Shown here: in pieces, positions 28,350 to 37,530 of the stretch
Numbering within the stretch: position 1 is the stretch's first letter
How the letters are laid out: each line of letters opens with the position of its first letter
NCBI GenBank assembly: GCA_903927005.1
Contig: CAIYLH010000097.1
Span: forward strand, 1-64,000
Length of the DNA stretch: 64,000 nt
Direction of reading: 5' to 3'
Source of the DNA: an uncultured Pseudomonadota bacterium
GTDB taxonomy: Bacteria > Pseudomonadota > Gammaproteobacteria > Steroidobacterales > Steroidobacteraceae
Notes under the pieces: model-generated
Told to the model about the DNA's origin: nothing
What the model saw: the letters and a program-made list of their open reading frames with translations, nothing else
Database searches by the model: none
Position numbers and translations under genes: made by a program

Positions 28350-28574
28350 ATGAGCGACGCCATCGCCGTCCGACCGCTAGCGACCGCCACTGTCGACGAA
28401 CTCGCGCGCCTGGTCGGACTGCCCCCCCTGGATGCGGCCACGCTCGCACGGATCGCCGAGGGAGCCGGCCGCGCCGCCGCAGCGGTACGGGCCAGCACGG
28501 CGGGATCGCTGTTTGATGTCGAGCCGGCGACGTTCCTGACCGAGCTGGAGCGACTGGCGGAGCCAGCAGCGTGA
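28350..28574 (+). CDS. Small GatC/AtzG-like amidase partner subunit
   Basis: MSDAIAVRPLATATVDELARLVGLPPLDAATLARIAEGAGRAAAAVRASTAGSLFDVEPATFLTELERLAEPAA; overlaps the amidase gene (GTGA). Confidence 0.6.
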   Translation: MSDAIAVRPLATATVDELARLVGLPPLDAATLARIAEGAGRAAAAVRASTAGSLFDVEPATFLTELERLAEPAA

Positions 28575-29986
28575 ACGACGCGCCTGACACCCTGATCGGG
28601 GCCGCGGCGGCACTCGCGAGCGGCGCAGTCTCGAGCGTGGAGCTCACCCGCGACTGCCTCACTCGCGCCGCACGACTCAATCAGGCGCTCAACTGCTTCC
28701 TGCGGCTGGACACGGACGCTGCGCTGGCAGCGGCGGCCATGGCGGATGCCGCACGGGCGGCTGGGCGCGCACTCGGGCCACTGCACGGGGTGCCGCTGGC
28801 GCTGAAGGACATGTTCTATGACCCGACGCACGAGACCAGTTCAGGCTCGGCGATCCGCGCCGGCTTCCGCGCCGACACGGTCGCGACAGTGGTCACACGA
28901 CTGCAGGCTGCGGGGGCTATCAACCTCGGCGCCCTGAACATGACCGAATTTGCGCTGGGCCCCACCGGACACAACGCCGTGTACGGCGCATGTCGCAACC
29001 CCTGGAACACCGCTTATATCGCCGGCGGCTCCTCCAGTGGCGCGGCAGTGGCGGTGGCAGCCCGCCTCGCCTACGGCACACTCGGCTCCGATACCGGCGG
29101 CTCGATCCGCGGGCCCGCATCGGCAAACGGCGTCCTCGGCATGAAGCCCACCTATGGACGCGTCTCGCGTGCCGGCGCGATGCCGCTGTCATGGTCCTGT
29201 GACCACATTGGCCCACTCGCGCGCACCGCGGCCGATCTCGCGCGTCTGCTCGGCGTCATCGCCGGCCCGGATCCCGCCGACAGCAGCGCCAGCCGGCGAG
29301 CGGTGCCGGACTATGAGGCGGGGCTCGACGCGGGCGTTGCCGGCCTGCGCATTGGCGTGCCGCGCAACTTCTACTTCGAGGCGGTGGACAGCGGCCTGCA
29401 GCGGCGCCTCGACGACGCCCTTGCCGTTCTTGCGAGCGCAGGCGCGAGGCTGGTAGCAGTAGACGTAGCGGATCCGTCAGAACTCACCGAGCTTAGCCGC
29501 GCGATCGTCTACCCGGAGGCCGCCGCCGCCCACGCGCACTGGCTACGCACACGCCCACAGGACTATTCACCACAAGTACATGCCCGCATCAGCAGCGGCA
29601 TCGCTATTCCAGCGCCGCTCTACCTGGAGGCGCTGCAGCTACGACCGCGGCTGCTCGCGCGGTTCGTGGACTCGGTGTACGCCCACTGCGACGTGCTGGC
29701 GACACCGACCCTGGCGCAGCCGGTACCGACGTTAGCGGCGACCGACGTCGGCGGCGGCGAGACGATGTGGGCGCTGATCGCCGCGCTGGTGCGCTGCGTC
29801 GCACCGTTCAACTATCTGGGAGTGCCCGCCTTGAGCGTACCGGTAGGCCCGGATGCACATGGCTTGCCCGTGGGACTGCAGCTGGTCGGTCGGCCGTTTT
29901 CGGAGGCGTTGCTGCTGCGAGTCGCCGCGTCGTATCAACGACACAGCGACTGGCACGCGCACAGACCCCCGCTAGCCGCCGTCTAG
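28571..29986 (+). CDS. Amidase (amidase-signature family, AtzE/GatA-like)
   Basis: GVPLALKDMFYDP (cis-Lys), GGSSSGAAVAVAARLAYGTLGSDTGGSIRGPASANGVLGMKPTYGRVSRAG. Confidence 0.93.
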   Translation: MNDAPDTLIGAAAALASGAVSSVELTRDCLTRAARLNQALNCFLRLDTDAALAAAAMADAARAAGRALGPLHGVPLALKDMFYDPTHETSSGSAIRAGFRADTVATVVTRLQAAGAINLGALNMTEFALGPTGHNAVYGACRNPWNTAYIAGGSSSGAAVAVAARLAYGTLGSDTGGSIRGPASANGVLGMKPTYGRVSRAGAMPLSWSCDHIGPLARTAADLARLLGVIAGPDPADSSASRRAVPDYEAGLDAGVAGLRIGVPRNFYFEAVDSGLQRRLDDALAVLASAGARLVAVDVADPSELTELSRAIVYPEAAAAHAHWLRTRPQDYSPQVHARISSGIAIPAPLYLEALQLRPRLLARFVDSVYAHCDVLATPTLAQPVPTLAATDVGGGETMWALIAALVRCVAPFNYLGVPALSVPVGPDAHGLPVGLQLVGRPFSEALLLRVAASYQRHSDWHAHRPPLAAV

Positions 29987-31965
29987 TCAGGCACGCTGAG
30001 CGTGCGAGCGGCGAAACAGATGCCGTCCGCGCCCGGCGAGGCCTCCAGCGTACCGAGATGTTCGGCGGTCAGCGGCGGCGCACCGGCGCCGCGTGCTCGC
30101 GAGCGGATCACCTGGCTCGGTGGCAACGCCTCGCCACGCTGCACGCGTGCCTCGAGCAGCGAAAGACAACGGCTGGTCCACGCCTGCATCGGCACGTAGC
30201 GCTCGGCAAAGCCCGGCACGGCCAGGAAGCCATCGAAGTGCTGGCCATGCGCGAGCTCGTAGTAACGCAGCTCGTCGCGCACGCCGCGCTCATGCTGATT
30301 GACCGCGTAATAGGCTCGCGACGAGTGGTTGACCGGGATCAGTGAATCGCAGCGGCCGTGCAGCAGGATCACCGGCCGATTGCCCGGGCAGGCGGTCATC
30401 ACAACCTCCTCCTGGCCCAGTCGCACCGCAGCGAGCATCTCCTCGCGATCCGCCGGCAGGCCGGCTTGCACCGCGGACGGCACCGCGAGCTGCCGGTCGG
30501 ACGCGAATGCAAGCGCAAGCCCGACACTGCCGGCATTGATGGCCCGCGACTCGCCCAGAGCATCTCGCGCGACCAGTGAAATCCCGGCGGTCGGCGCGAT
30601 GCCGGAGCCGTCCGCCCATAACATCGCAGCTTCGGCGTCCGTCAGCGCGCGCGGCTGACCGCTAGGATCGGTGGCCGCGAAGCGAACCCCCGCATAGGGC
30701 TGCCAGGGTGGCCGGCGGGCATACGCCCAGGCATAGGACGCAGCCAGCGCCGGCCACAGGCTGGCGGCGAGATTGAAGTGCCCTAGCGGCAGTGCGTCGG
30801 CCAGGATACCGGCCGCGAGCAGCCGCTCACGCGCCTCGCTAGCGGCAGCGGCGATCGGTCCCGGCGCCAACAGGCAGGCGTCCTGCAGCGCGCGGCACCA
30901 GGCCTCGAGCTGGGGACGCGCCGCCTCCGTCATGCCGCGCAGCGGCGCGCTCGCCTCCTCCTCGGCGAGCACAGCGGCGCTCTGGTAGAGATAGTGCAGG
31001 CTGGTGTAGTCGTACAGCGCAATGCCCGCGTCTGCCAGCCGCGCCGCGCCGTAACGGATCTGCAGTCCCTGGGTGCGCCCAGACACCATCGCGCTCGGCT
31101 CAACTGCGACCGCACCACTGATCCAGCCGGCGCGGTCGCGTTCCAGCGCCCGCAGTACGGCGGCACCGCCATTGGAGATGCCCACCGCGAGCACCAGCGA
31201 GCGCTCGGCCGCCAGCGGCCGCCGCTCGCGGCTGCCGTACTCGAGGTTAAGCAACTGGAAGGCCGCGTCGATCGCCTGCAGCAGGTAGCTGCCCCAGTCT
31301 GCCTCGGGGTTCACGCCCGAGTGGGCATGCTTGAACAGCAGCGTATGAGGCTCGCGCGCCGCGTACTCGGCCAGCGACGGGTCTAATGACGGAACATAGC
31401 CAAGCGCGGGATCCGCCGGATCCCTTGTCAGCGTGCCATCGATGCGATAGCCGCGGCCCCGATCCAGATCCCAGACGCCAACGCCGGTGCCCTTGTCGGT
31501 ATGCACCACCGCGTAGCCGCGCTGCAGCGCCCACTCGGCCGCCGTCGGCAGGCCGCCATAGATGCCACGTGAGCCCGACGACGCCACCGCGACCAGGCGC
31601 GGCGCGTCAGGATCGAACCCTGCCGGGATCTGCAAAAGTACCGTCGTGCGGCCCGTGCCATCGGGGGTGCGCACGGCGACGAGATATTCAACGCCAGCGA
31701 CGCTGCGATCACCGATCGGGCCATACAGGCGGCCAAAGCCGCCCGCACCGGTCACATCGACCAGCGCCCGATAGGCGCTGTAGATCGCGCGGCGACGCAG
31801 TTCGCGGCGCGTCGGAGCGAGCGGGTCGCCAAACGCAGGGGCGGCGCCACGCAGCCCGGCCAGGCCGAGCCCTGCGGTCAGCAGATCGTCGTCGCGACCA
31901 TCGAGTTCGAGGCGCAACGGTGCGCCGAGGAGTTCAGCGGTCATCTGTCTCATGGTGGCGCTCAA
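29983..31965 (-). CDS. D-(-)-3-hydroxybutyrate oligomer hydrolase
   Basis: RRRAIYSAYRALVDVTGAGGFGRLYGP...LVAVASSGSRGIYGGLPTAAEWALQRGYAVVHTDKGTGVGVWDL...GISNGGAAVLRALE. Confidence 0.85.
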   Translation of the reverse strand: MSATMRQMTAELLGAPLRLELDGRDDDLLTAGLGLAGLRGAAPAFGDPLAPTRRELRRRAIYSAYRALVDVTGAGGFGRLYGPIGDRSVAGVEYLVAVRTPDGTGRTTVLLQIPAGFDPDAPRLVAVASSGSRGIYGGLPTAAEWALQRGYAVVHTDKGTGVGVWDLDRGRGYRIDGTLTRDPADPALGYVPSLDPSLAEYAAREPHTLLFKHAHSGVNPEADWGSYLLQAIDAAFQLLNLEYGSRERRPLAAERSLVLAVGISNGGAAVLRALERDRAGWISGAVAVEPSAMVSGRTQGLQIRYGAARLADAGIALYDYTSLHYLYQSAAVLAEEEASAPLRGMTEAARPQLEAWCRALQDACLLAPGPIAAAASEARERLLAAGILADALPLGHFNLAASLWPALAASYAWAYARRPPWQPYAGVRFAATDPSGQPRALTDAEAAMLWADGSGIAPTAGISLVARDALGESRAINAGSVGLALAFASDRQLAVPSAVQAGLPADREEMLAAVRLGQEEVVMTACPGNRPVILLHGRCDSLIPVNHSSRAYYAVNQHERGVRDELRYYELAHGQHFDGFLAVPGFAERYVPMQAWTSRCLSLLEARVQRGEALPPSQVIRSRARGAGAPPLTAEHLGTLEASPGADGICFAARTLSVPD

Positions 31966-32846
31966 CCCTGGCCAGTGCGTGGCGCACAGCTCAGCGGCTC
32001 AACGTGGATCGTGACGACCATCTTCGCCAGGGTGCGGCCGAGCGCGGCTTCAAGTTCGTCGCAGGCATCGTGCGCTGCGGCAACGGTCGCCTCATCCGGC
32101 ACGTACAGCTTGAATTCAACAAAGCGCCGCGAGCCGGATTTTCGCGTCCGCAGCTCGGCAACGTGGTCGCCCGGCCGCAGCGTGGCGCGTAGCGTCGCAT
32201 CGACAGCCGCGCGCTCCGGCACGGGCAACGAGCGATCCATCAGACCATCCACCGAGCGCCGCAGCAGCGAGACACCAGTCCAGCCGATGTGCACGGCCAC
32301 ACCGATCGCAATCAGCGAGTCGAGAATACGCGCAGACGGCACCAACATCACGACCAGCAGCCCCCCGATTACGCCTATGGAAGTCACAACGTCGGTCATC
32401 AGGTGATGCGCGTCGGCCTCAATGACGATGCTGTCGTGCTGCTTCGCGACTTGCAGCATGAGGCGCGCGGTGACGAAGTTCATGCCGCCGGCCAACGCCG
32501 CGACGACCAGCCCCGGCCCGAGGTGCACAAGCTCGGCGGGATGGAACAGCCGACCGACACCGGCGTAGACGATGGCGACCGCGGCCACCAGAATCAGCAC
32601 GCCCTCCACGCCGCTGGAGAAGTACTCCGCCTTTTCGTGACCGTAGGCGTGATCCTCGTCGGCTGGCCGTTCGGCGACCGACAGCACGCCGAACGCCACC
32701 AGCCCGGCGGCAAGATTGACCAGCGCTTCAAGGGCATCCGACAACAGGCCCATCGAGTCGGTCATCGCGTAAGCGCCGAACTTCAGGGCCAGGGTCGCGA
32801 TCGAGGTCGCGATCGACAGCATCGCCATGCGCTTGGTGGGACTCAA
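31962..32846 (-). CDS. Cation diffusion facilitator family transporter
   Basis: [52 protein letters not shown]-like CDF core; [15 protein letters not shown]. Confidence 0.93.
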   Translation of the reverse strand: [294 protein letters not shown]

Positions 32847-32993
32847 GACCGGGCTCCGGAACGAGGGGTGGGTGCCGATTCTGCGCTGCCTGACCGCCCG
32901 CTGCGTCAGGGATTTTCATATTGAACCCGGACTCGCCGTCTTGGCGGCGTTCTGGCACCTTAGACACTGGTCTTTACGTCCCGGTGCCCCGAC

Positions 32994-33881
32994 TTGCATA
33001 CCTCCAGCTGCGGCAATTGCGATTCACCGCTGTCAGGCCCGTACTGCTCGCAGTGCGGCCAGCACGCGCGCCAAAGCAGCCGGTCACTCAGCGCCCTGCT
33101 GCACGACGGCTAGCACGTGGTCACGCACCTCGACGGACGGTTCTGGGTGACCCTGCGCCTGCTGCTGCTGCGGCCCGGCGTGCTGACGCAGGAGTACTTC
33201 GCCGAGCGTCGCGCCCGCTACGTACCGCCGGTCCGGCTCTACCTGGTGCTCAGCCTGCTGTTGTTCGCGCTCGCCTCGCTGACCACCCACGTGCAATCCG
33301 ACACCGCCAGAGCCGCTGACATAAAAGCGACAACAGCGGCGAATCCTCCCGTCGACTTCGACCTGCGCCAGCTGGGCATCACACCCAAAGACTGCAGCGC
33401 CACCAACTCCGCGTGGCCGTGGCTGCAGCGAACGCTGCGCGCGAGCTGCGAGCGCAACATCGACAACGGCGGCAGGGAAGTGCTGCGCGCGGCGCGCTCG
33501 AACCTGCCGCGCATGATGTTCGTGTTCCTGCCGCTGATGGCGACAGTGATGTCACTGCTCTACTGGTTCCCGCGACGGTACTACGTCGAGCATCTGGTGT
33601 TCTTCCTGCACAACCACGCAGCGTTCTATCTGGCCATGTCCCTGCCTCTGCTGGTGTCGCTGCTCAGCGGCGCCGTACCGGCATTGGCACGGATCGAGCC
33701 GTGGATCGTCGGAGCGGTCACTTTTTATGCGCCCTGGTACGTCTACCGCTCCATGCGCGTCGTGTACGGCCAGGGGCGAGCCTGCACTTTGCTGAAGATC
33801 ACGATCGTGTCACTGGCCTACGTCACTTTCCTGATGGTCACGCTGCTCTTCACGCTGATCATCAGCGTGTTGACGACCTAG
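32994..33881 (+). pseudogene. DUF3667-family zinc-ribbon membrane protein interrupted by an in-frame TAG
   Basis: CGNCDSPLSGPYCSQCGQHARQSSRSLSALLHDG-TAG(33111-33113)-HVVTHLDGRFWVTLRLLLLRPGVLTQEYFAERRARYVPPVRLYLVLSLLLFAL, all in one frame. Start uncertain (TTG 32994 proposed). Confidence 0.8.
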
Positions 33882-33891
33882 CGGAGCGCCT

Positions 33892-35127
33892 GTGCGTTCG
33901 ATCCTGCACGTCGACATGGATGCGTTTTACGCCTCAGTCGAGCAGCACGATCGCCCGGAACTGCGCGGCCTGCCCGTCATCGTCGGCGGCGGCTCCGGAC
34001 GCGGCGTGGTAGCCGCGGCCAGCTATGAGGTGCGCCGCTACGGCGTGCACTCGGCGATGCCGACGCGGATGGCGCTGGAGCGGTGCCCACAGGCGATCGT
34101 CGTGACGCCACGAATGGGCCGCTACCGCGAGGTGTCGGAGCAGGTGTTTTCGGTCTTCAACGAGGTGACGCCACTGGTAGAGGGCCTGTCGCTCGATGAG
34201 GCCTTCCTCGACGTCACGGGCAGCATCGGCCTGTTCGGCGCCCCCACGGCCATTGCTGCCGCCATCAAGCGTCGGATCCGCGAACAGACGGGACTGGCCG
34301 CGTCGGTCGGCGTATCGCACAACAAGCTGCTGGCGAAGATAGCGTCAGACCTCGAAAAGCCCGATGGCCTGTGCGTTATCGCGCCGGGTGACGTGCAGCG
34401 GATCCTCGACCCACTGCCAATTCGGCGCCTGTCCGGTATCGGCGCAAAGACGGCGGCGAAGCTGGAGGACTGCGACCTGCACACGTTTGGGCAGTTGCGG
34501 GAGGCGCCGGACGCGGTGCTGTGGCCGCTGTTCGGCCGCTACACCCAGCGGATTCGCGAACGCGCCAGCGGCATCGACGAACGTCCGGTCGTCGCGGACT
34601 GGCAGGAAAAGCAGATCAGTGCCGAGGAAACCTTCGAGACCGACCTGCGCCAGCGCGATGAGCTGCGCACGGAACTCGCGCGGCTCGCGGACAAAGTGGG
34701 CATCCGGCTGCGAGCGAAGGCGCTGCTGACGGCGACGGTCACCATCAAGGTGCGGCGTAAGGACTTCACGACCTACACCCGCAGTCGCAGCTTTCGGCCG
34801 CCGACCCAGGACACCGGCACGGTGCTGGAGATCGCGCGCGAGCTGCTCGACGCCTGGCTGGCCGAGCAGCCGCGGGCCGCCGTACGCCTGCTCGGCGTCG
34901 GCCTCAGCAGCCTGTCGCCGGCCGCCCAGCTCGACCTGTTTGCGGCCCCGCCGATGGGCCCGGGCAAGACATCGGTCGCCCACCCGCCAGCGCGGGCCAC
35001 GGCGCGGATCGACCCGACGCTGGACCAGATCCGCGAGCGGTTCGGGGCAGCGGCGGTTACCCGCGGCAGCGCGCTGGAGCGGCCGACCAAGGAAGACGGC
35101 TTCACCGACGTGCCGCGGCGCCGCTAG
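33892..35127 (+). CDS. dinB: DNA polymerase IV (Y-family)
   Basis: ILHVDMDAFYASVEQHDRPELRGLPVIVGG...GLSLDEAFLDVTGS...SVGVSHNKLLAKIASDLEKPDGL. Confidence 0.97.
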   Translation: MRSILHVDMDAFYASVEQHDRPELRGLPVIVGGGSGRGVVAAASYEVRRYGVHSAMPTRMALERCPQAIVVTPRMGRYREVSEQVFSVFNEVTPLVEGLSLDEAFLDVTGSIGLFGAPTAIAAAIKRRIREQTGLAASVGVSHNKLLAKIASDLEKPDGLCVIAPGDVQRILDPLPIRRLSGIGAKTAAKLEDCDLHTFGQLREAPDAVLWPLFGRYTQRIRERASGIDERPVVADWQEKQISAEETFETDLRQRDELRTELARLADKVGIRLRAKALLTATVTIKVRRKDFTTYTRSRSFRPPTQDTGTVLEIARELLDAWLAEQPRAAVRLLGVGLSSLSPAAQLDLFAAPPMGPGKTSVAHPPARATARIDPTLDQIRERFGAAAVTRGSALERPTKEDGFTDVPRRR

Positions 35128-35241
35128 CGCCGCCAAAAGACAGCACAAAAGTTTTTTTAATCAAATAGTTACGAAGTTCTGGCCAGACGAGACAGCGGCC
35201 GCACGCCACACCGCGGGCCGACTCGCTATGATGCAACCACG

Positions 35242-36831
35242 ATGTACATGAGCTTCTTTGGGCTCGCCGAGAAGCCCTTCGCGATTACCCCGGACCCACG
35301 CTATCTCTACCTGAGCGAGCGGCATGCGGAAGCGCTCGCGCACCTGTTGTACGGCATCGACAATGCGGGCGGCTTCGTCCAGCTCACAGGCGAAGTCGGC
35401 ACCGGCAAGACCACCACCGTACGCAGCCTGCTGGCTGAGCTGCCCGCCCACGCCGACGTCGCACTGATTCTCAATCCGCGTGTAACGCCGGAGGAGTTCC
35501 TGCTGGCGATCTGCGACGAACTGCATGTCGGACTCGACGAGGCGGCACGCGGCAGCATCAAGGCAATCGTCGACCACCTGAACACGTTCCTGCTGGACGC
35601 ACATTCTCGTGGCCGGCGCGTCGTGCTGATCGTCGACGAAGCGCAGCAACTGTCGGCAGACGTCCTCGAGCAGGTGCGACTGCTGACGAACCTCGAGACT
35701 GCCACGCAGAAGCTGTTACAGATCATCCTCGTCGGCCAGCCCGAGCTGCGCGAGGTACTGGCCCGCAACGACCTGCGCCAGCTTGCGCAACGCATCACCG
35801 GACGCTACCACCTCGACCCGTTGTCGCGGCAGGAGTCCGCCGCCTACGTACGCCATCGACTAAAAGTGGCCGGCGCCACCAGCGAGATCTTCAGCAGCCG
35901 CGCGCTCGCCGAACTGCACCGCCTCGCGCGCGGCGTGCCGCGCCTGATCAACGTCATCGCGGACCGTGCGCTGCTGGGCGCCTACACACGCGAGCAACAT
36001 CGCGTCACACCCCTGCTGGTGCGGCGCGCAGCAAGCGAGGTGGAAGGTCGTGGCCGGAGGTTGCGCGGCCTGCCCTGGCTCACGGCGGCGGCCGTGCTAC
36101 TGGCAACGGCCGTGGTCACCCTAGGGCTGCAGGCGCTGTATCGCACGACCCACGCAGCACCCACGCCCACCACCGTCATTGCTCCTGCCGTGGCGCTAAC
36201 GCCTGCGCCACCGGTCGCCGCATTCCTGGCCGCACACGCCGGCGACACCGGCACAGACGCTGCGTTTGGGCGCCTGTTCAACCTGTGGAGCGGCACGTTC
36301 GAGGTCGGCGGCGCTCGACCCTGCGAACAGGCGAGCGCACAGGGGCTCGAGTGCCTAGCCGACAAGGGCAGCCTCGCGCAGCTGAAGCTGTTCAACCGGC
36401 CGGCGATCGTGTCGCTGACCACGCCCGATGGCGTCGAGCATCAGGTGGTCATTGCGGCCATCGACGAGCGGCACGCGCGTCTGGAGGCGGGCGGTGCGGT
36501 ACTCGAGGCGGACCTGCTTGACCTCGAACGCTACTGGCTTGGCGACTTCCTGCTGCTGTGGCGCCCGCCCCTGCCACTACCCAAGCTGCTGCGCCCCGGC
36601 ACGCGCGGGCCAGAAGTGAATTGGTTGCGACAGGCACTGGCCAGCGCCTATGGCGAGTCCGCCCCGATCGCCTCGGATCTTTACGACCAGGACCTCACAC
36701 GTCGCGTCGAGGAGTTCCAGCGCCGCCATCGACTCACCGTCGATGGCATCGCCGGTGAACAGACGCAGGTCGTGCTGGATGCGCTGGTCGGCGCACCGGG
36801 TACGCCGACGCTCGCACGGGGTAACCGCTGA
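35242..36831 (+). CDS. gspA: General secretion pathway protein A-like AAA ATPase with peptidoglycan-binding domain
   Basis: MYMSFFGLAEKPFAITPDPRYLYLSERHAEALAHLLYGI; Walker A GEVGTGKTTT; Walker B VVLIVDEAQ; C-terminal peptidoglycan-binding repeat. Confidence 0.9.
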   Translation: MYMSFFGLAEKPFAITPDPRYLYLSERHAEALAHLLYGIDNAGGFVQLTGEVGTGKTTTVRSLLAELPAHADVALILNPRVTPEEFLLAICDELHVGLDEAARGSIKAIVDHLNTFLLDAHSRGRRVVLIVDEAQQLSADVLEQVRLLTNLETATQKLLQIILVGQPELREVLARNDLRQLAQRITGRYHLDPLSRQESAAYVRHRLKVAGATSEIFSSRALAELHRLARGVPRLINVIADRALLGAYTREQHRVTPLLVRRAASEVEGRGRRLRGLPWLTAAAVLLATAVVTLGLQALYRTTHAAPTPTTVIAPAVALTPAPPVAAFLAAHAGDTGTDAAFGRLFNLWSGTFEVGGARPCEQASAQGLECLADKGSLAQLKLFNRPAIVSLTTPDGVEHQVVIAAIDERHARLEAGGAVLEADLLDLERYWLGDFLLLWRPPLPLPKLLRPGTRGPEVNWLRQALASAYGESAPIASDLYDQDLTRRVEEFQRRHRLTVDGIAGEQTQVVLDALVGAPGTPTLARGNR

Positions 36832-37496
36832 TGTCATTCATTCTCGATGCCCTGCGCAAGTCCGAACACGAACGCGAGCGGCGTGCGCTGCCCGGCCTGA
36901 TCGAGTCACCCGTCGCGCGGCGGACACCCTCGACGCTCACTTGGGTGCTGAGCGCATTTGGCGTCCTGCTCGTTCTCAACGCCGCGATCCTGCTCTACGT
37001 GGTCGTCCGACCGGCGGCCCCACCGACAGCGGCGGCGCAAGAGCGATCGCCGCCTGCCGCCGAGATCCGCGCCACCATCGCTGCACCACTGCGAGCGGCA
37101 GCGCCGAACCTTGCCAGCAATCCGGGCCGCACCCGGCCGCTCGCAGCCGAAGTTGCAGCCGCCGATCCTGCCCTCGACGTACCGGAGCCGCCGCCGGTCA
37201 CGCACCCCAGCGTGCCGGCTGCCGTGACGGCGCCAGCGCCTGCGCGCGCGCCGGTCAACGGCACGGTCTGGCCGACCCTGCGCCAGCTGCCGGCGGCCGA
37301 CGCATCAGCGCTGCCGCCTCTGAACCTCGACCTGCATGTCTACAGCAGTGTCGCGGCGCAGCGTTTTGTGATCATTAACGGCCAGCGCGTGCGCGAAGGC
37401 GGACAGCTGCGCGAGGGACTGCTGGTGGAGCAGATCACGCCAGAAGGCGCGCTGCTAAACCGGCAGGGCAAGAGGTTCGTGCTGACACGCGAGTGA
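36831..37496 (+). CDS. gspB: General secretion pathway protein B
   Basis: MSFILDALRKSEHERERRALPG..., single TM, C-terminal GspB-like domain (LNLDLHVYSSVAAQRFVIINGQRVREGGQLREGLLVEQITPEGALLNRQGKRFVL); TGATG overlap with gspA. Confidence 0.9.
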   Translation: MSFILDALRKSEHERERRALPGLIESPVARRTPSTLTWVLSAFGVLLVLNAAILLYVVVRPAAPPTAAAQERSPPAAEIRATIAAPLRAAAPNLASNPGRTRPLAAEVAAADPALDVPEPPPVTHPSVPAAVTAPAPARAPVNGTVWPTLRQLPAADASALPPLNLDLHVYSSVAAQRFVIINGQRVREGGQLREGLLVEQITPEGALLNRQGKRFVLTRE

Positions 37497-37530
37497 CTGC
37501 ACAACCGGTCGACAGGGGGGTTAGAAAACC

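Noticed and set aside
31386-32192. 268-aa plus-strand ORF opposite the 3HB-oligomer hydrolase and CDF genes
   Set aside because: Arg/Pro/Ser-rich shadow frame; both opposing genes have strong family motifs.
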